Shown here piece after piece: positions 38,710 through 47,752 of a stretch of 64,000 nt of DNA. Under the pieces are notes generated by a model. That model worked only from the letters and a program-made list of their open reading frames with translations. It was not told the DNA's origin and did not search any database. Numbering within the stretch: the stretch's first letter is position 1; every line of letters starts with the position of its first letter. The position numbers were made by a program, and so were the translations under genes. This DNA is from Candidatus Tectimicrobiota bacterium (GTDB lineage Bacteria; Tectomicrobia; Entotheonellia; Entotheonellales; Entotheonellaceae), in contig BPKO01000009.1 of assembly GCA_026005175.1 (NCBI GenBank), positions 95,459 through 159,458 of the forward strand. The letters are read 5' to 3'.

Positions 38710-39598
38710 ATGGACGCCTATCTCCTGGCACAGCTCCTCAACGGCCTGATCTTCGGGCTGCTCTACGCCCTCATCGCCTTGGGGCTGACGGTGGTGTTTG
38801 GCCTCATGCGGGTGGTGAACTTTGCCCACGGCGAGCTGCTGATGCTGGGCGGCTACGGGCTTTATTTCCTCACCGTGCCGCTGGGGTGGCCGCCGCTGCT
38901 CAGCCTGCCGCTGTGCATGCTGGCGGTGTGCCTGGTGGGCGGGCTGGTGGAGCGGCTGCTGCTGCGGCCGGTGTACGCGGCGCGGCTAGAGCGGCCCGAG
39001 GAGTACGCCATCATCGTCACCTTTGGCCTCTCCCTGCTGCTGCAAAACGGCGCCCTGTGGGCCATCGGCCCTTACGAGCTGACGCCGGCTTCCTTCTGGG
39101 CCGGGTCGCACCATGTGGTGGGCGACCTCTACCTGGCCGGCGACCGCCTCTTTGCCGCGGGGGCGGCAGCGCTGCTGCTCGCCGCCACCCTTCTGTTTGT
39201 TTACAAGACCTGGACCGGGCAGGCGCTGCTGGCCACGGCGCAAAGCCGCGTGGGAGCGGCAGTGGTAGGCATTCCCGTGGGACGCATGAGCCTCTATGCC
39301 ATGGGGCCTGGCCGGCGCCCTGGCGGCAGCGGCCGGGGCGCTGCTGGGGCCCATTTTCCTGGTCTATCCCGACGTGGGCACGGTGCCGGTGGTGAAGGCC
39401 TTCGTGATCATCGTGCTGGGCGGCATGGGCTCGGTGCCCGGCAGCATCGCGGGCGCCCTGCTGCTGGGGCTGGTGGAGAGCCTTGGGTCGGTGTACCTGT
39501 CGGTGTCGTACCGCGACGTGTACGCCTTCGTGGTGCTCATGGGGGTGCTGCTGCTGCGGCCTTACGGGCTCTTCGGGCAGCGGGAGCGGCGGGCATGA
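38710..39598 (+). CDS. livH: Branched-chain amino acid-type ABC transporter permease, one frameshift
   Basis: ATG 38710: DAYLLAQLLNGLIFGLLYALIALGLTVVFGLMRVVNFAHGEL is the canonical LivH N-terminus. A +1 shift at GGGG 39303-39306 leads to LAGALAAAAGALLGPIF, VKAFVIIVLGGMGSVPGSIAGALLLG and VLLLRPYGLFGQRERRA, ending at 39598. Eight or so membrane helices. Overlaps livM by four bases. Confidence 0.88.
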
Positions 39599-40557
39599 GC
39601 TGGGGGCGTGGCTGGCTGCTGGGCTTGGGGGTGCTGCTGGCTGCCGCCGTGCCGCTGGCGGTGCAGACGTACTGGCTGCGGGTGTGCGCCACCGCGCTTT
39701 ACTTCATCGTGCTGGCCTCCTCCTGGAACCTGCTGCTGGGCTACGCCGGGCAGCTCTCCTTTGCCCACGCGGCGTTTGCCGGTGTTGGCGCCTACACGGC
39801 GGGCCTGCTCTACAAGTACACGGGGCTCACCCCGGTGCTGGGGGTGCTGCTGGGCGGGGTGGCGGCGGCAGGACTGGGCTATGGCCTGGGGCGCATGTGC
39901 CTGCGGCTGCGCGGTCCTTACCTGGCGCTCATGACCCTCGGCTTTTCCGAAATTCTGCGCCTGGTGGCGCAGGTGGAGTATAAAATCACGCGTGGCTCTC
40001 TTGGCCTGCAGGTGCCCTACCTGTTTGGCGGCACGGGTGGCAGCCACGTGGCCGGGTATTATACGCTTTTAGGGCTGACGCTGGCGACTTTGGGGGGGCT
40101 GGCCTGGCTGGTGCACTCGCGGGCCGGGCTGTACTTGCAGGCCATTCGCGAAGACGAGGACGCAGCAGCGGTGATGGGGGTCGACGTAGTGCGCTGGAAA
40201 GTAACGGCGTTTGTCGTCTCCAGCCTGCTGGCCGGGCTGGCGGGCGGCACCTATGCCCACCTCTTTGTGCGCGTGGTGTCGCCGCAGATGCTGCTGCTGA
40301 GCGAGATGGGGCTCATTCTGGCCATGGCCATCGTCGGCGGCCTGGGCACCCTCGGCGGGCCGGTGCTGGGGGCGGTGGTGCTGGTGTTCGTGCAGGAGCA
40401 GCTGCGCGACTTAAGCCCCCAGGCCCACCTGCTGCTCTTTGCCCTGCTCGTCATCGTGGTGATGCGTTTCTTCCGCCAGGGGCTCTACGGGCTGCTCTTG
40501 GCCCTTGGCGCCCGGTGCCGCCAGAAGCCCCTCTTGCGCTGCGAGGCCCGCGCATGA
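39595..40557 (+). CDS. livM: Branched-chain amino acid-type ABC transporter permease
   Basis: 320 residues, intact. ALYFIVLASSWNLLLGYAGQLSFAHAAF, LRLRGPYLALMTLGFSEILRLV, REDEDAAAVMGVDVVRWKVTAFVVSS and GGLGTLGGPVLGAV are LivM signatures. Inner-membrane permease partner of LivH. Stop overlaps the ATG of guaA. Confidence 0.93.
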   Translation: MSWGRGWLLGLGVLLAAAVPLAVQTYWLRVCATALYFIVLASSWNLLLGYAGQLSFAHAAFAGVGAYTAGLLYKYTGLTPVLGVLLGGVAAAGLGYGLGRMCLRLRGPYLALMTLGFSEILRLVAQVEYKITRGSLGLQVPYLFGGTGGSHVAGYYTLLGLTLATLGGLAWLVHSRAGLYLQAIREDEDAAAVMGVDVVRWKVTAFVVSSLLAGLAGGTYAHLFVRVVSPQMLLLSEMGLILAMAIVGGLGTLGGPVLGAVVLVFVQEQLRDLSPQAHLLLFALLVIVVMRFFRQGLYGLLLALGARCRQKPLLRCEARA

Positions 40558-42171
40558 CAAAAGCCATCCACCGCTTTGCCTGGGGCACGCGCGACGACGC
40601 GCAGGTGCTCATCGTTCACTACGGCTCCAAGTCCACCCCGATGATTGCCCAGCAGTTGCGCCAGATCGGCCTACAAAGCCGGGTGATTGCCGCTGCCGAG
40701 CTGCCGGCCGCGGTGGCCAGCGGCTACCGGCCCAAGCTGGTGATTCTCTCTGGCGGCGAAGACAGCGTTTTTAACCCCAGCGCCCCCACCATTGCCGACC
40801 GCGACCTGGGCCGCCCTGCGGCAGCACGGCGTGCTCCTGGGGATTTGCTACGGGGCGCAGCTGCTGGCCGTGAAGCTGGGGGGCAAGGTGGCGGCAGCGG
40901 CCACGCCGGAGTTTGGCGAAGTGCAAGTGCAGCTGCACGCGCCTTTTGGCGCTTACCGCGGCGGCACGGCGGTGATGAACCACAACGACGAGATCGTCGT
41001 CTTGCCGCCGGGGTGGCGGGTGCTGGCCAGCACGGCGCGCTGCCGCCACGCCCTGGTGGGCGGCGAGGGCGTCTACGCCGTGCAGTTCCATCCCGAAGTC
41101 GACCACACCGAAGGCGGCGACGCTCTGCTGGCGCACCTGGCCTTTGACCTGGCGGGCTGCACCCCTGACTACCGCTTCGACCTGGACGCCTACGTGGCGC
41201 GCTGCGTGGCCTGGATGCGGCAAGTGGTGCCTGCCGGCGACGTGGAGCTGGGGCTCTCTGGCGGCGTCGATTCGGCGGTGGCCTTCAAGCTGGCGCAGCA
41301 AGCCTACGGCGAGCGCCTGCACGCCACTTTTGTGGACACCGGCTTTTTGCGCGAGGGGGAGCTCGAGGAAGTGCGGGGCTGGTTTGGCGACGAGGGGGTT
41401 TCTTACCTCGACGCGGCCGAGGCCTTTTACCGCGCCGTGGAGGCCATCCCTTACACCGGCCCGGCGCCCGAAGGCGAAGCCCGCTACTACGACCAGGTGC
41501 GGCGGGCCATTGGCCGGTTCTTCCTCGACACCTTCGTGCAGCAGGCGCGGCAGCGCGGCCGCACCCCGGTGGCCCTGGTACAGGGAACCAACTACGCCGA
41601 CATCATCGAGTCGGTCACCCATCTCAAGGCGCACCATAACGTCGGCGGGCTGCCCGAGCGGCTCGAGGTGGCGGTGGTCGAGCCGCTGGCCGGCCTCTTC
41701 AAGTTCGAGGTGCGGCAGCTGGCCGCCCACCTGGGGCTGCCGCCGGAAATCGTGCACCGCCAGCCCTCGCCCGGCCCCGGGCTGGCCATTCGCATGTGGG
41801 GGCCGGTAACACGGGCCAAGACGCGCGCCTTGCGGCAAGCGACGCGCATTCTGGAAGAGCTGGTACGCAAGCATTACCCCCGACCCGCGGCAGCGGCCGG
41901 CCCAGTACTACGTGGCCCCCTGGCGCCCCTGCCCTCCTGCGGCCTCATGGGCGACGACCGCGTCTACGGCTACGCCTGGGTGATTCGCGGCGTCAGCACG
42001 CGCGAGCGCGAGAGCTACGTCACCGTGGGCGCCTTTTCCTTCTCGCCGGCTTTTTTGCAAGAAGCCGCCCTGCGCCTCACCAACGAGGTTACGCTCGAAG
42101 ACGGCACCCGCTTTGTACGCGTCTTCGTCGAAGTCACCGGCAAGCCCCCTTCCACCACCGAGCCGCACTGA
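40554..42171 (+). CDS. guaA: GMP synthase (glutamine-hydrolysing), frameshifted
   Basis: ATG 40554 overlaps the livM stop. N-terminal class I glutamine amidotransferase: VLIVHYGSKSTPMIAQQLRQIG, then a +1 shift at CC 40799-40800 into ATWAALRQHGVLLGICYGAQLLA (nucleophile Cys) and VQFHPEVDHTEGG. ATP-pyrophosphatase: LGLSGGVDSAVAFKLAQ, FVDTGFLREGE, QGTNYADIIESV; C-terminal dimerisation domain VHRQPSPGPGLAIR to GKPPSTTEPH. A second, self-compensating shift (extra C at 41877-41881, missing C at 41916-41920) replaces HYPDPRQRPAQYYVAPLAP with a nonsense stretch. Converts XMP to GMP. Coupling to a liv operon is unusual. Confidence 0.9.
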
Positions 42172-42240
42172 AAACCGCCCGTTCTGCCTTGACGATCCCT
42201 TATCCCTTTGGTATGGTGGCGCCGTGGAGAGGGGTGTCCC

Positions 42241-42537
42241 ATGGCTGAAGAACAATACGTTACCCGAGATCAGCACCGCGCCGACCTCGCCGAGCTGCGC
42301 AGCGAGCTGAAAGAAGAGCTCGCCGGGTTGCGGCAGGACCTGGCGGTCATGGGCAAGAGCGTCGAGCACCTCACGACCTTGGTCACGGCGCTGCAGAACC
42401 GTATGGACCAGCAGTTTAGCGAGCTGCGTCAAACACAGAACCGGCAGCTCTGGGCCATGATTGTCCTCATTGCTGCCGTCATCGTCAGCGGCTTGCTGCG
42501 GCAATTTGTCTTCCCAGGGGGTCCCCCCGCCCCGTAG
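42241..42537 (+). CDS. Hypothetical coiled-coil membrane protein
   Basis: 98 residues from ATG 42241 (GAGAGGGGTGTCCC upstream). Charged coiled coil at about 8-70 (LAELRSELKEELAGLRQDL, then VEHLTTLVTALQNRMDQQFSEL), one C-terminal membrane helix (LWAMIVLIAAVIVSGLLRQF). Resembles small tail-anchored coiled-coil proteins of unknown role. Stands alone between guaA and convergent exonuclease III. Confidence 0.75.
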   Translation: MAEEQYVTRDQHRADLAELRSELKEELAGLRQDLAVMGKSVEHLTTLVTALQNRMDQQFSELRQTQNRQLWAMIVLIAAVIVSGLLRQFVFPGGPPAP

Positions 42538-42567
42538 TCCTCCTGGCGCATCCTTCTTTGAAGCCCT

Positions 42568-43338
42568 TCAGTCACGAAACGTGGCCACCACGGGAATGTG
42601 GTCCGAGGGGTTGGGCTGTGCCCGCAAGGCACGAGCCAGGGTGACGCCGGTGCAGCGGGCGGCCAGGGGTGCGGTGACGAGGATGTGGTCGATGCGGAAG
42701 CCCCAGTTGCGGCGGAAGGCGGCGTTGCGGTAGTCCCACCAGCTGTAGAGGCCGCCTTCCTGGTGGTGCAGGCGCAGGGTGTCGTGCAGGCCCCAGGCCA
42801 GCAGGCGAGCAAAAGCCGCCCGCTCCTCGGGATGAAAGAGGATCTCCCCGTCCACTTTGGCCGCATCGTAGACGTCGCGGGGCTCTGGCGCCACGTTGAA
42901 GTCGCCGCAAAGCACCAGCGGCTGCTGCGGCGAGTAGGTGGTGGCCAGAAAGCGGTGCAGCTGCGCCAGCCAGGCCAGCTTGGTGTGGAACTTGGGGGAG
43001 CCTACGGCCTGGCCGTTGGGGACGTAGACGTTGATGAGGCGCAGGCCGCCCACGGTGGCGGCGAGGAAGCGTTTTTCCGCTGCGGCCGGATCCGCCGGCA
43101 AGACAGTGCTCACCTCGGCCAGCGGCAGGCGCGAGAGGATGGCCACGCCGTTGTAAGTCTTCTGGCCGCTGTACACTGCCTGGTAGCCCAGGGCGGCCAG
43201 GGGGGCAACGGGAAAGGCCTCGTCGGCCACCTTGGTCTCTTGCAGGCAGACCACTTCGGGCTGCTCCTGCTGAAGCCAGGCGCACAACAGCTCCAGGCGA
43301 GCACGCAGCGAGTTGACGTTCCAGGTGGCGATGCGCAT
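42568..43338 (-). CDS. xth: Exodeoxyribonuclease III (AP endonuclease family)
   Basis: 256 residues from ATG 43338 (GGGAGAAGAG upstream). MRIATWNVNSLRARL, VVCLQETKVADEAFP, YNGVAILSR, NVYVPNGQAVGSPKF, LCGDFNVAPEP, YSWWDYR and the terminal PSDHIPVVATF are the complete EEP-fold exonuclease III set with catalytic Asn, Glu, Asp and His. Repairs abasic sites and 3' blocked ends. Confidence 0.96.
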   Translation of the reverse strand: MRIATWNVNSLRARLELLCAWLQQEQPEVVCLQETKVADEAFPVAPLAALGYQAVYSGQKTYNGVAILSRLPLAEVSTVLPADPAAAEKRFLAATVGGLRLINVYVPNGQAVGSPKFHTKLAWLAQLHRFLATTYSPQQPLVLCGDFNVAPEPRDVYDAAKVDGEILFHPEERAAFARLLAWGLHDTLRLHHQEGGLYSWWDYRNAAFRRNWGFRIDHILVTAPLAARCTGVTLARALRAQPNPSDHIPVVATFRD

Positions 43339-43540
43339 CTCTTCTCCCTTACCAGAGCCGGAAGTGGCGCAGCGCTTTGGCCACCTCGGCATTGGTGTGG
43401 CTCAAGGCCCGCCGGGCCTCGAGCCAGGCGTGCCGCTGCAGAAGCCCCCAGCGTATCCAGCGGCGCAGGAACGGGCTCCTTTGTCCAGAGCGTAAGCCAG
43501 CGCCCTGGCGGCGGTCAAGTCCAGAGGGCGGGGCCGGCGC

Positions 43541-43569
43541 TTGCCCTGGCGGTGCCGGCGTGCTACAAC
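43541..43569 (+). promoter_or_regulatory. Promoter candidate for DUF6282 gene
   Basis: TTGCCC (43541-43546), 17 nt, TACAAC (43564-43569); GAGGAGG follows before ATG 43596. The rest of the 43339-43595 gap holds no convincing gene; a short minus-strand frame ending at 43349 is unsupported. Confidence 0.4.
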
Positions 43570-43595
43570 ACCGCCAGCAAAGAGGAGGATCCCCT

Positions 43596-44515
43596 ATGGC
43601 CGAAGCGCAAGCCTCCGCGGTTGGCGTCTTTTCCGCGCCGCCGCCAGAAGAGAGTCCCATTGCCGGAGCCATTGACTTTCACGTGCACTCGGCGCCCGAC
43701 GTCTTTGGCCGCAGCCTCGACGACCTCGAGGTGGCGCGCATTGCCGCGCGCCACGGTATGCGCGCCCTGGTGCTCAAGAACCACGTCACCAGCACGGCCG
43801 ACCGTGCCGCCCTGCTCGCCCGCCTGGTGCCGGAGATCGAGATCTTTGGTGGCATCGTCCTCAACCGCGCGTGGGCGGCCTCAACCCCCACGCCGTGGAG
43901 TGGATGTGGCGCATGCAGGGCCGCCGCGGCCGCGTGGTGTGGCTGCCCACCTTTGACGCCGAAAACCACCTGCGCCGCTTCGGTGTTCCCGGGGAGGGCC
44001 TGCGCGTGGCCCGCGACGGGCGGGTGGTGCCCGAGCTGGAAGCGGTGCTGCAGGTCATCGCCCGCGCCGGCTTGGTGTTGCACACCGGCCACGTCTCGGC
44101 CGAAGAAGTGCTGCTGGTCCTGCGGCGGGCCCGCGAGCTGGGCGTAGCGCGCCTCGTGGTTACCCATGCCATGGCCCAAGTTCCCGGGCTGTCCCTGGCG
44201 CAGATGCAGGAAGCCGCTGCGCTGGGCGCCTATTTGGAGCTGGCCTACCTCACGCACCTGCTGGGGCCGCAGGCGCATCTAGACTGGATGTGCCACTGGC
44301 AGCGCGTGTCGCTCGAGGAGATGGCGCAGGCCATTCGCGCCGTGGGCGCCGAGCACTTCATTTTGAGCACCGACTTGGGGCAGCTGGGCACCCCTATTCC
44401 GCCCGACGGCTACACCTTGCTGGTCACCGGCTTGCAGGCAGCCGGGATCAGCCAGGCCGAGCTCGACCAGATGATGAAGACCAACCCGGCGCGGCTGCTG
44501 GGGCTAGCGGGCTGA
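43596..44515 (+). CDS. DUF6282 family (amidohydrolase/PHP-like) protein, one frameshift
   Basis: ATG 43596 after GAGGAGGATCCCCT. AGAIDFHVHSAPDVFGRSLDD gives a metal-binding HxH, followed by ARIAARHGMRALVLKNHVTSTADRA. A -1 shift near 43869-43874 (one G missing) moves to VGGLNPHAVEWMWRMQGRRG, VLHTGHVSAEEVL, RLVVTHAMAQVPG and FILSTDLGQLGTPIPPDGY, with further metal-ligand His and Asp. About 306 residues after correction. Predicted metal-dependent hydrolase; substrate unknown. Confidence 0.82.
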
Positions 44516-44525
44516 GGTCCACCCC

Positions 44526-44542
44526 TGCTGCCGCGGGCAGCA
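44526..44542 (+). terminator. Hairpin after DUF6282 gene
   Basis: TGCTGCC-GCG-GGCAGCA, seven perfect pairs, 11 nt after the stop; no T-run. Confidence 0.4.
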
Positions 44543-44613
44543 CGTCGCGTTGCAAGAGGCGGGTCTGGCATGCTGGCCATTGGGAAACTCGGGGCAGTGC
44601 CCGTGGCGTAGAC

Positions 44614-45162
44614 TCACAGGAGTTGATCGACAGGAATCGCGAGGTCGGGAAAGGCGAGCGGCGTCAGGGTTCCTTGCTGTATCGTCTGTTCGAATTGATA
44701 CGTTCCGTTTACCGGGTGGCGAAAGACGTGCACCCTTCGCTCCTGTAGATTCACCACCCAGTACTCTGGGATCCCGGCCTGGGCATAGAGCTGCTTCTTT
44801 TCGTTCAAATCCTTACTCAGGCTCGTGTCGGCGTATTCGATGATCCAGTAGATGTTTTCAGGATAAGGATGATGACGGCGGTATTCTGGTCCCAGCCGCT
44901 GTACGATTGCCAGGTCCGGTTCGGGCTCTGAGTTGACGGTTGGCAAGGTGATCGGTTTGCCCTGGCGGACTTGCGCCCGCTCTCCGAGCAAGCGCGTCAG
45001 GTATTCGCCGGCATCCGCACTGGCTGAGGCGTGGGATTCGCCTTCTGGAGACATTTCAATAATTTCTCCATTGAGGAATTCCACTTGGCGTCCGTCTAAA
45101 ATCCCCGCCTGAATCATGCGGTGATAGTCCTCCAGGGTCCATTTGGCGGTCGTCAGGGTCAT
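44614..45162 (-). CDS. Uma2 family putative restriction endonuclease
   Basis: 182 residues from ATG 45162, the start with proper spacing to AAGGGA. WTLEDYHRMIQAGILDGRQVEFLNGEIIEMSP, SEPEPDLAIVQRLGPEYRRHHPYPENIYWIIEYADTS and LYAQAGIPEYWVVNL are Uma2 (DUF820) signatures with the PD-(D/E)xK core residues E-P-D and E. These multiply in Cyanobacteria, Chloroflexota and Deinococci; their biological role is largely unknown. Confidence 0.92.
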   Translation of the reverse strand: MTLTTAKWTLEDYHRMIQAGILDGRQVEFLNGEIIEMSPEGESHASASADAGEYLTRLLGERAQVRQGKPITLPTVNSEPEPDLAIVQRLGPEYRRHHPYPENIYWIIEYADTSLSKDLNEKKQLYAQAGIPEYWVVNLQERRVHVFRHPVNGTYQFEQTIQQGTLTPLAFPDLAIPVDQLL

Positions 45163-45213
45163 GGACATTCCCTTCAAAGTTCACGCTGTGTCCGGAAGTC
45201 AGATGGCATTCTA

Positions 45214-45234
45214 GCGTTCTCGCTGGGCGAACGC
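45214..45234. promoter_or_regulatory. Inverted repeat in divergent Uma2 / MmgE-PrpD gap
   Basis: GCGTTC (45214-45219) and GAACGC (45229-45234) with 9 nt between, in the 152-nt gap between divergent genes; possible operator. Confidence 0.3.
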
Positions 45235-45314
45235 AACCTGCCAAGCCTGAGGAGGGTGTTATCGGCCGCATCGCTTGGCGGAGGCCCTGACAGACCTCAG
45301 AGAGGGAAAAGCCC

Positions 45315-46697
45315 ATGACTTCCCTTGCCCATAAGATGGCCGACTTTGTCTTCTCTCTGCGCTACGAAGACCTGCCGGCGCCGGTGGTGGCAGCAGCCCG
45401 ACGGCACCTGGCCGACAGCCTGGCGTGCATGGTGGGGGCATTTCACGCAGAGGCGGTAAAGGCCGTGCGGCGGTACGCGCTGTCGCTGGGTGGAAGGCCG
45501 GAGGCCACCCTCATCGGCACCCAGCAGAAAGTGCCGGCAGGGCTGGCGGCGCTCGTCAACGGCACCATGGTGCGCTACCTGGATGCCAACGACATTTTTG
45601 CTTCCCGCGGGGGCAGCGACACGGGCCACTTCAGCGATGCGGTGCCGGCGCTGCTCGCCCTGGCAGAGCGGCACCGGCACAGTGGCAAGGAGCTGGTGAC
45701 CTGCGTGGTCGCCGCCTACGAGCTTCAGGGCGCGCTGGCGGAGGCGTTTCACTTTATGCGGCGGGGCTATCACGCCCTGACACAGGTGCCCTGGACGCTG
45801 CCCATCGTGGCCGCCAGGCTCATGGGCGCTTCGCCCGGGGCCGCCGTTCACGCCTGCGGGCTGTCGGGAACCACGGGCATGGTGCTGAACAGCTGGCTCA
45901 AGCCCTCGGCCGCCATCCCGATGATCAAGGCGGTGGCCGTTGGGCTGGCGGCCCAGCGTGCGGTAGAGGCCGCAGCGCTGGCGGCGCTGGGGGTTACGGC
46001 CCCAGAGGACGCTCTGGAAACAGCCTTTGCGCGCCTGGGGCCGCTTGACAGCGTTCCTGCCGAGCCGGGCCGCTTCGATCTGCTGGGGCGCCGCTGGACC
46101 ATGACCCGCAATATCCTCAAGGCCTATCCGTCGCAGATATACACCCAGGCGGCGGTGCAGGCCGCGCTGGCGCTTCGCCGGCGCGGCGTCACCGCCGAGC
46201 GGGTCGAAACGCTGACGCTGTACGGCCATCGCAACGTATGCGGCGGCGTCCAGGGATCGCCGCAGGCCTTCGCCCCGGCCACCCGCGAGGCGGCCGACCA
46301 CAGCACCCCCTTTGTCATGGCCATGGCGCTGCTGCGGGGCAGGCTGACGCCGAAAGAGTATGAAGGCGCGCCGTGGGAGAACCCGGAAGTGAGGGCGCTG
46401 ATGGCCAGAATCAAGCTGGTGAGAGAGCCGGAGAGAGACCGCGCTCTTGACAGCGAGGGCAAGCTCGGCGTCCGGCTGGTGGCACGCCTGCAAGACGGCA
46501 CCACGGAGGCCGTGGAGGTAGGACAGCCCAAGGGGCATCCCGACGCCCCGTTCGATGAGAATGACCTGCTCGACAAAATGGGCTGGCTGCTAGAAGGCGT
46601 GGCTTCCTCCGATGCCCCCAGGCGCCTGCTGGCGGCGTGCGCCCGCCTCGAGACAGAAGACGACGTGCAGGCCCTGCTGCGGGCGTGCCGGGTCTAG
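45315..46697 (+). CDS. MmgE/PrpD family protein
   Basis: 460 residues; AGAGAGGGAAAAGCCC precedes the ATG. LAHKMADFVFSLRYEDLPAPVVAAARRHLADSLACMVGA, NGTMVRYLDANDIF, GHFSDAVPALLALAE and ATREAADHSTPFVMAMALL match the MmgE/PrpD fold (2-methylcitrate dehydratase, cis-aconitate decarboxylase, iminodisuccinate epimerase). Which reaction is catalysed cannot be told. Normal length. Confidence 0.92.
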   Translation: MTSLAHKMADFVFSLRYEDLPAPVVAAARRHLADSLACMVGAFHAEAVKAVRRYALSLGGRPEATLIGTQQKVPAGLAALVNGTMVRYLDANDIFASRGGSDTGHFSDAVPALLALAERHRHSGKELVTCVVAAYELQGALAEAFHFMRRGYHALTQVPWTLPIVAARLMGASPGAAVHACGLSGTTGMVLNSWLKPSAAIPMIKAVAVGLAAQRAVEAAALAALGVTAPEDALETAFARLGPLDSVPAEPGRFDLLGRRWTMTRNILKAYPSQIYTQAAVQAALALRRRGVTAERVETLTLYGHRNVCGGVQGSPQAFAPATREAADHSTPFVMAMALLRGRLTPKEYEGAPWENPEVRALMARIKLVREPERDRALDSEGKLGVRLVARLQDGTTEAVEVGQPKGHPDAPFDENDLLDKMGWLLEGVASSDAPRRLLAACARLETEDDVQALLRACRV

Positions 46698-46797
46698 GGC
46701 GCTTAATCCGCTATGGGCCGTTGGGGTTTGCATCTCTTAGACAGAGGAAGGGAGAGATACTGTCTTGGGTCTGGCAAGGTTCGCTTGCAAGCTGTCA

Positions 46798-46811
46798 AGC
46801 AGCATGCTGCT
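46798..46811. promoter_or_regulatory. 14-nt perfect palindrome
   Basis: AGCAGCATGCTGCT in the 293-nt non-coding gap between the MmgE/PrpD gene and the lipoprotein gene. No other gene or RNA is recognisable in that gap. Possible regulator site. Confidence 0.3.
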
Positions 46812-46990
46812 GCCGTCCGTCAGAGCGCAAAGGCTGCCCAGCTTGCTACCAGAGTTGAGCAGGACCTGGGGTGGCTCAGTCTACCCGTCGGGAGAATGAG
46901 ACGCATCCAGCGCTTGTGAGGTCTTTGCCCTGCCATCCATACTCGTGCCGCTGCAAACGTGGCAAGACGCGTTCCAGAGGAGAGGCAGGG

Positions 46991-47608
46991 ATGATCCAGG
47001 TCGCAAAAGCGGTGATCTTAGGGGTAGTACTAGGCATAGCGGGAACCGTGTTGCTCACGGCCTGTGGGGGCGGCGGTGATGGGGGAAGCAGGGAAGCCGT
47101 GGCCGGTGAAGACACCCGCGAGGCGGCGCAGACGGCTGCTATCGACACCCTGCAAACGATCCTGTTTGTGTTTGAGACGGGCTTTGACGATTTGGCCGCA
47201 ACCGAAGCCGTCACCCTGGCGTGTCCTGCGGGGGGAAGTGCCACGCTGGTGGGCAACATAGACCTTGTGAGCACAGATGCCACAAGTGGCGCTTTCTCCT
47301 TTGCTGCCGAGATCCGTTTTGCGCAGTGCGACGGTCTTGGCGGCACGCTCGAGGTCAGTGGCTCTGGCACCTTTGATGCCGAGCGGATCTCGGCAAGCAT
47401 GACATTTGATGGCACGGTGGCCAACGGCTGCCGCGTCACTTTTGAACCACTGGAAGAAACGATCATTGTTGACGTCGACACGGGAGCGTTGCTCGCGGGG
47501 GAAGTCAGCGGGGCGCTCACCGCTGACTGCGCGGGGACGGTGGTCACCTGTGCCTGGCAGCGGGTCGACGCTTTTGATTCCGAGGCTGTAGCGGCAGGGT
47601 GTCGCTGA
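46991..47608 (+). CDS. Hypothetical lipoprotein
   Basis: 205 residues from ATG 46991 (GAGGAGAGGCAGGG upstream). Signal peptide with lipobox VLLTAC (Cys25), then a Gly-rich linker. The mature part is beta-rich with internal echoes (SGAFSFAAEIRFAQCDG, ASMTFDGTVANGCRVTFE, GEVSGALTADCAGTVVTCAW) and several cysteines likely to form disulfides. No family recognised. Confidence 0.7.
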   Translation: MIQVAKAVILGVVLGIAGTVLLTACGGGGDGGSREAVAGEDTREAAQTAAIDTLQTILFVFETGFDDLAATEAVTLACPAGGSATLVGNIDLVSTDATSGAFSFAAEIRFAQCDGLGGTLEVSGSGTFDAERISASMTFDGTVANGCRVTFEPLEETIIVDVDTGALLAGEVSGALTADCAGTVVTCAWQRVDAFDSEAVAAGCR

Positions 47609-47620
47609 GCCCAGCGCCTT

Positions 47621-47648
47621 GGCGGCGGCCGCTCTTGCGGCGGTCGCC
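47621..47648 (+). terminator. GC-rich hairpin after lipoprotein gene
   Basis: GGCGGCGGCCGC - TCTT - GCGGCGGTCGCC, 12-position stem with one G-U and one mismatch, 13 nt after the stop; no T-run. Confidence 0.45.
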
Positions 47649-47666
47649 GTCTACCCATTGGTAGAC
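47649..47666. promoter_or_regulatory. Inverted repeat upstream of WYL regulator
   Basis: GTCTACC-CATT-GGTAGAC, a perfect 7-bp dyad about 90 nt before the regulator start. Candidate autoregulatory operator, or part of the preceding terminator region. Confidence 0.4.
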
Positions 47667-47752
47667 GGGGCTCCAGCGGGCACTTGCGGCGTAGACACAC
47701 TTCACGTATGTTTGGGCCGCGTGGTGGTGGGACACGGGAAGCGAGGCGCGAG

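Noticed and set aside
32364-42171. Programmed ribosomal frameshifting as explanation for the split genes
   Set aside because: Sites lack slippery heptamers or a common stimulator, hit unrelated genes, and several correct cleanly by one-base removal.
43349-43520. Short minus-strand frame upstream of exonuclease III (ending AKALRHFRLW)
   Set aside because: No start, ribosome site or family could be supported.
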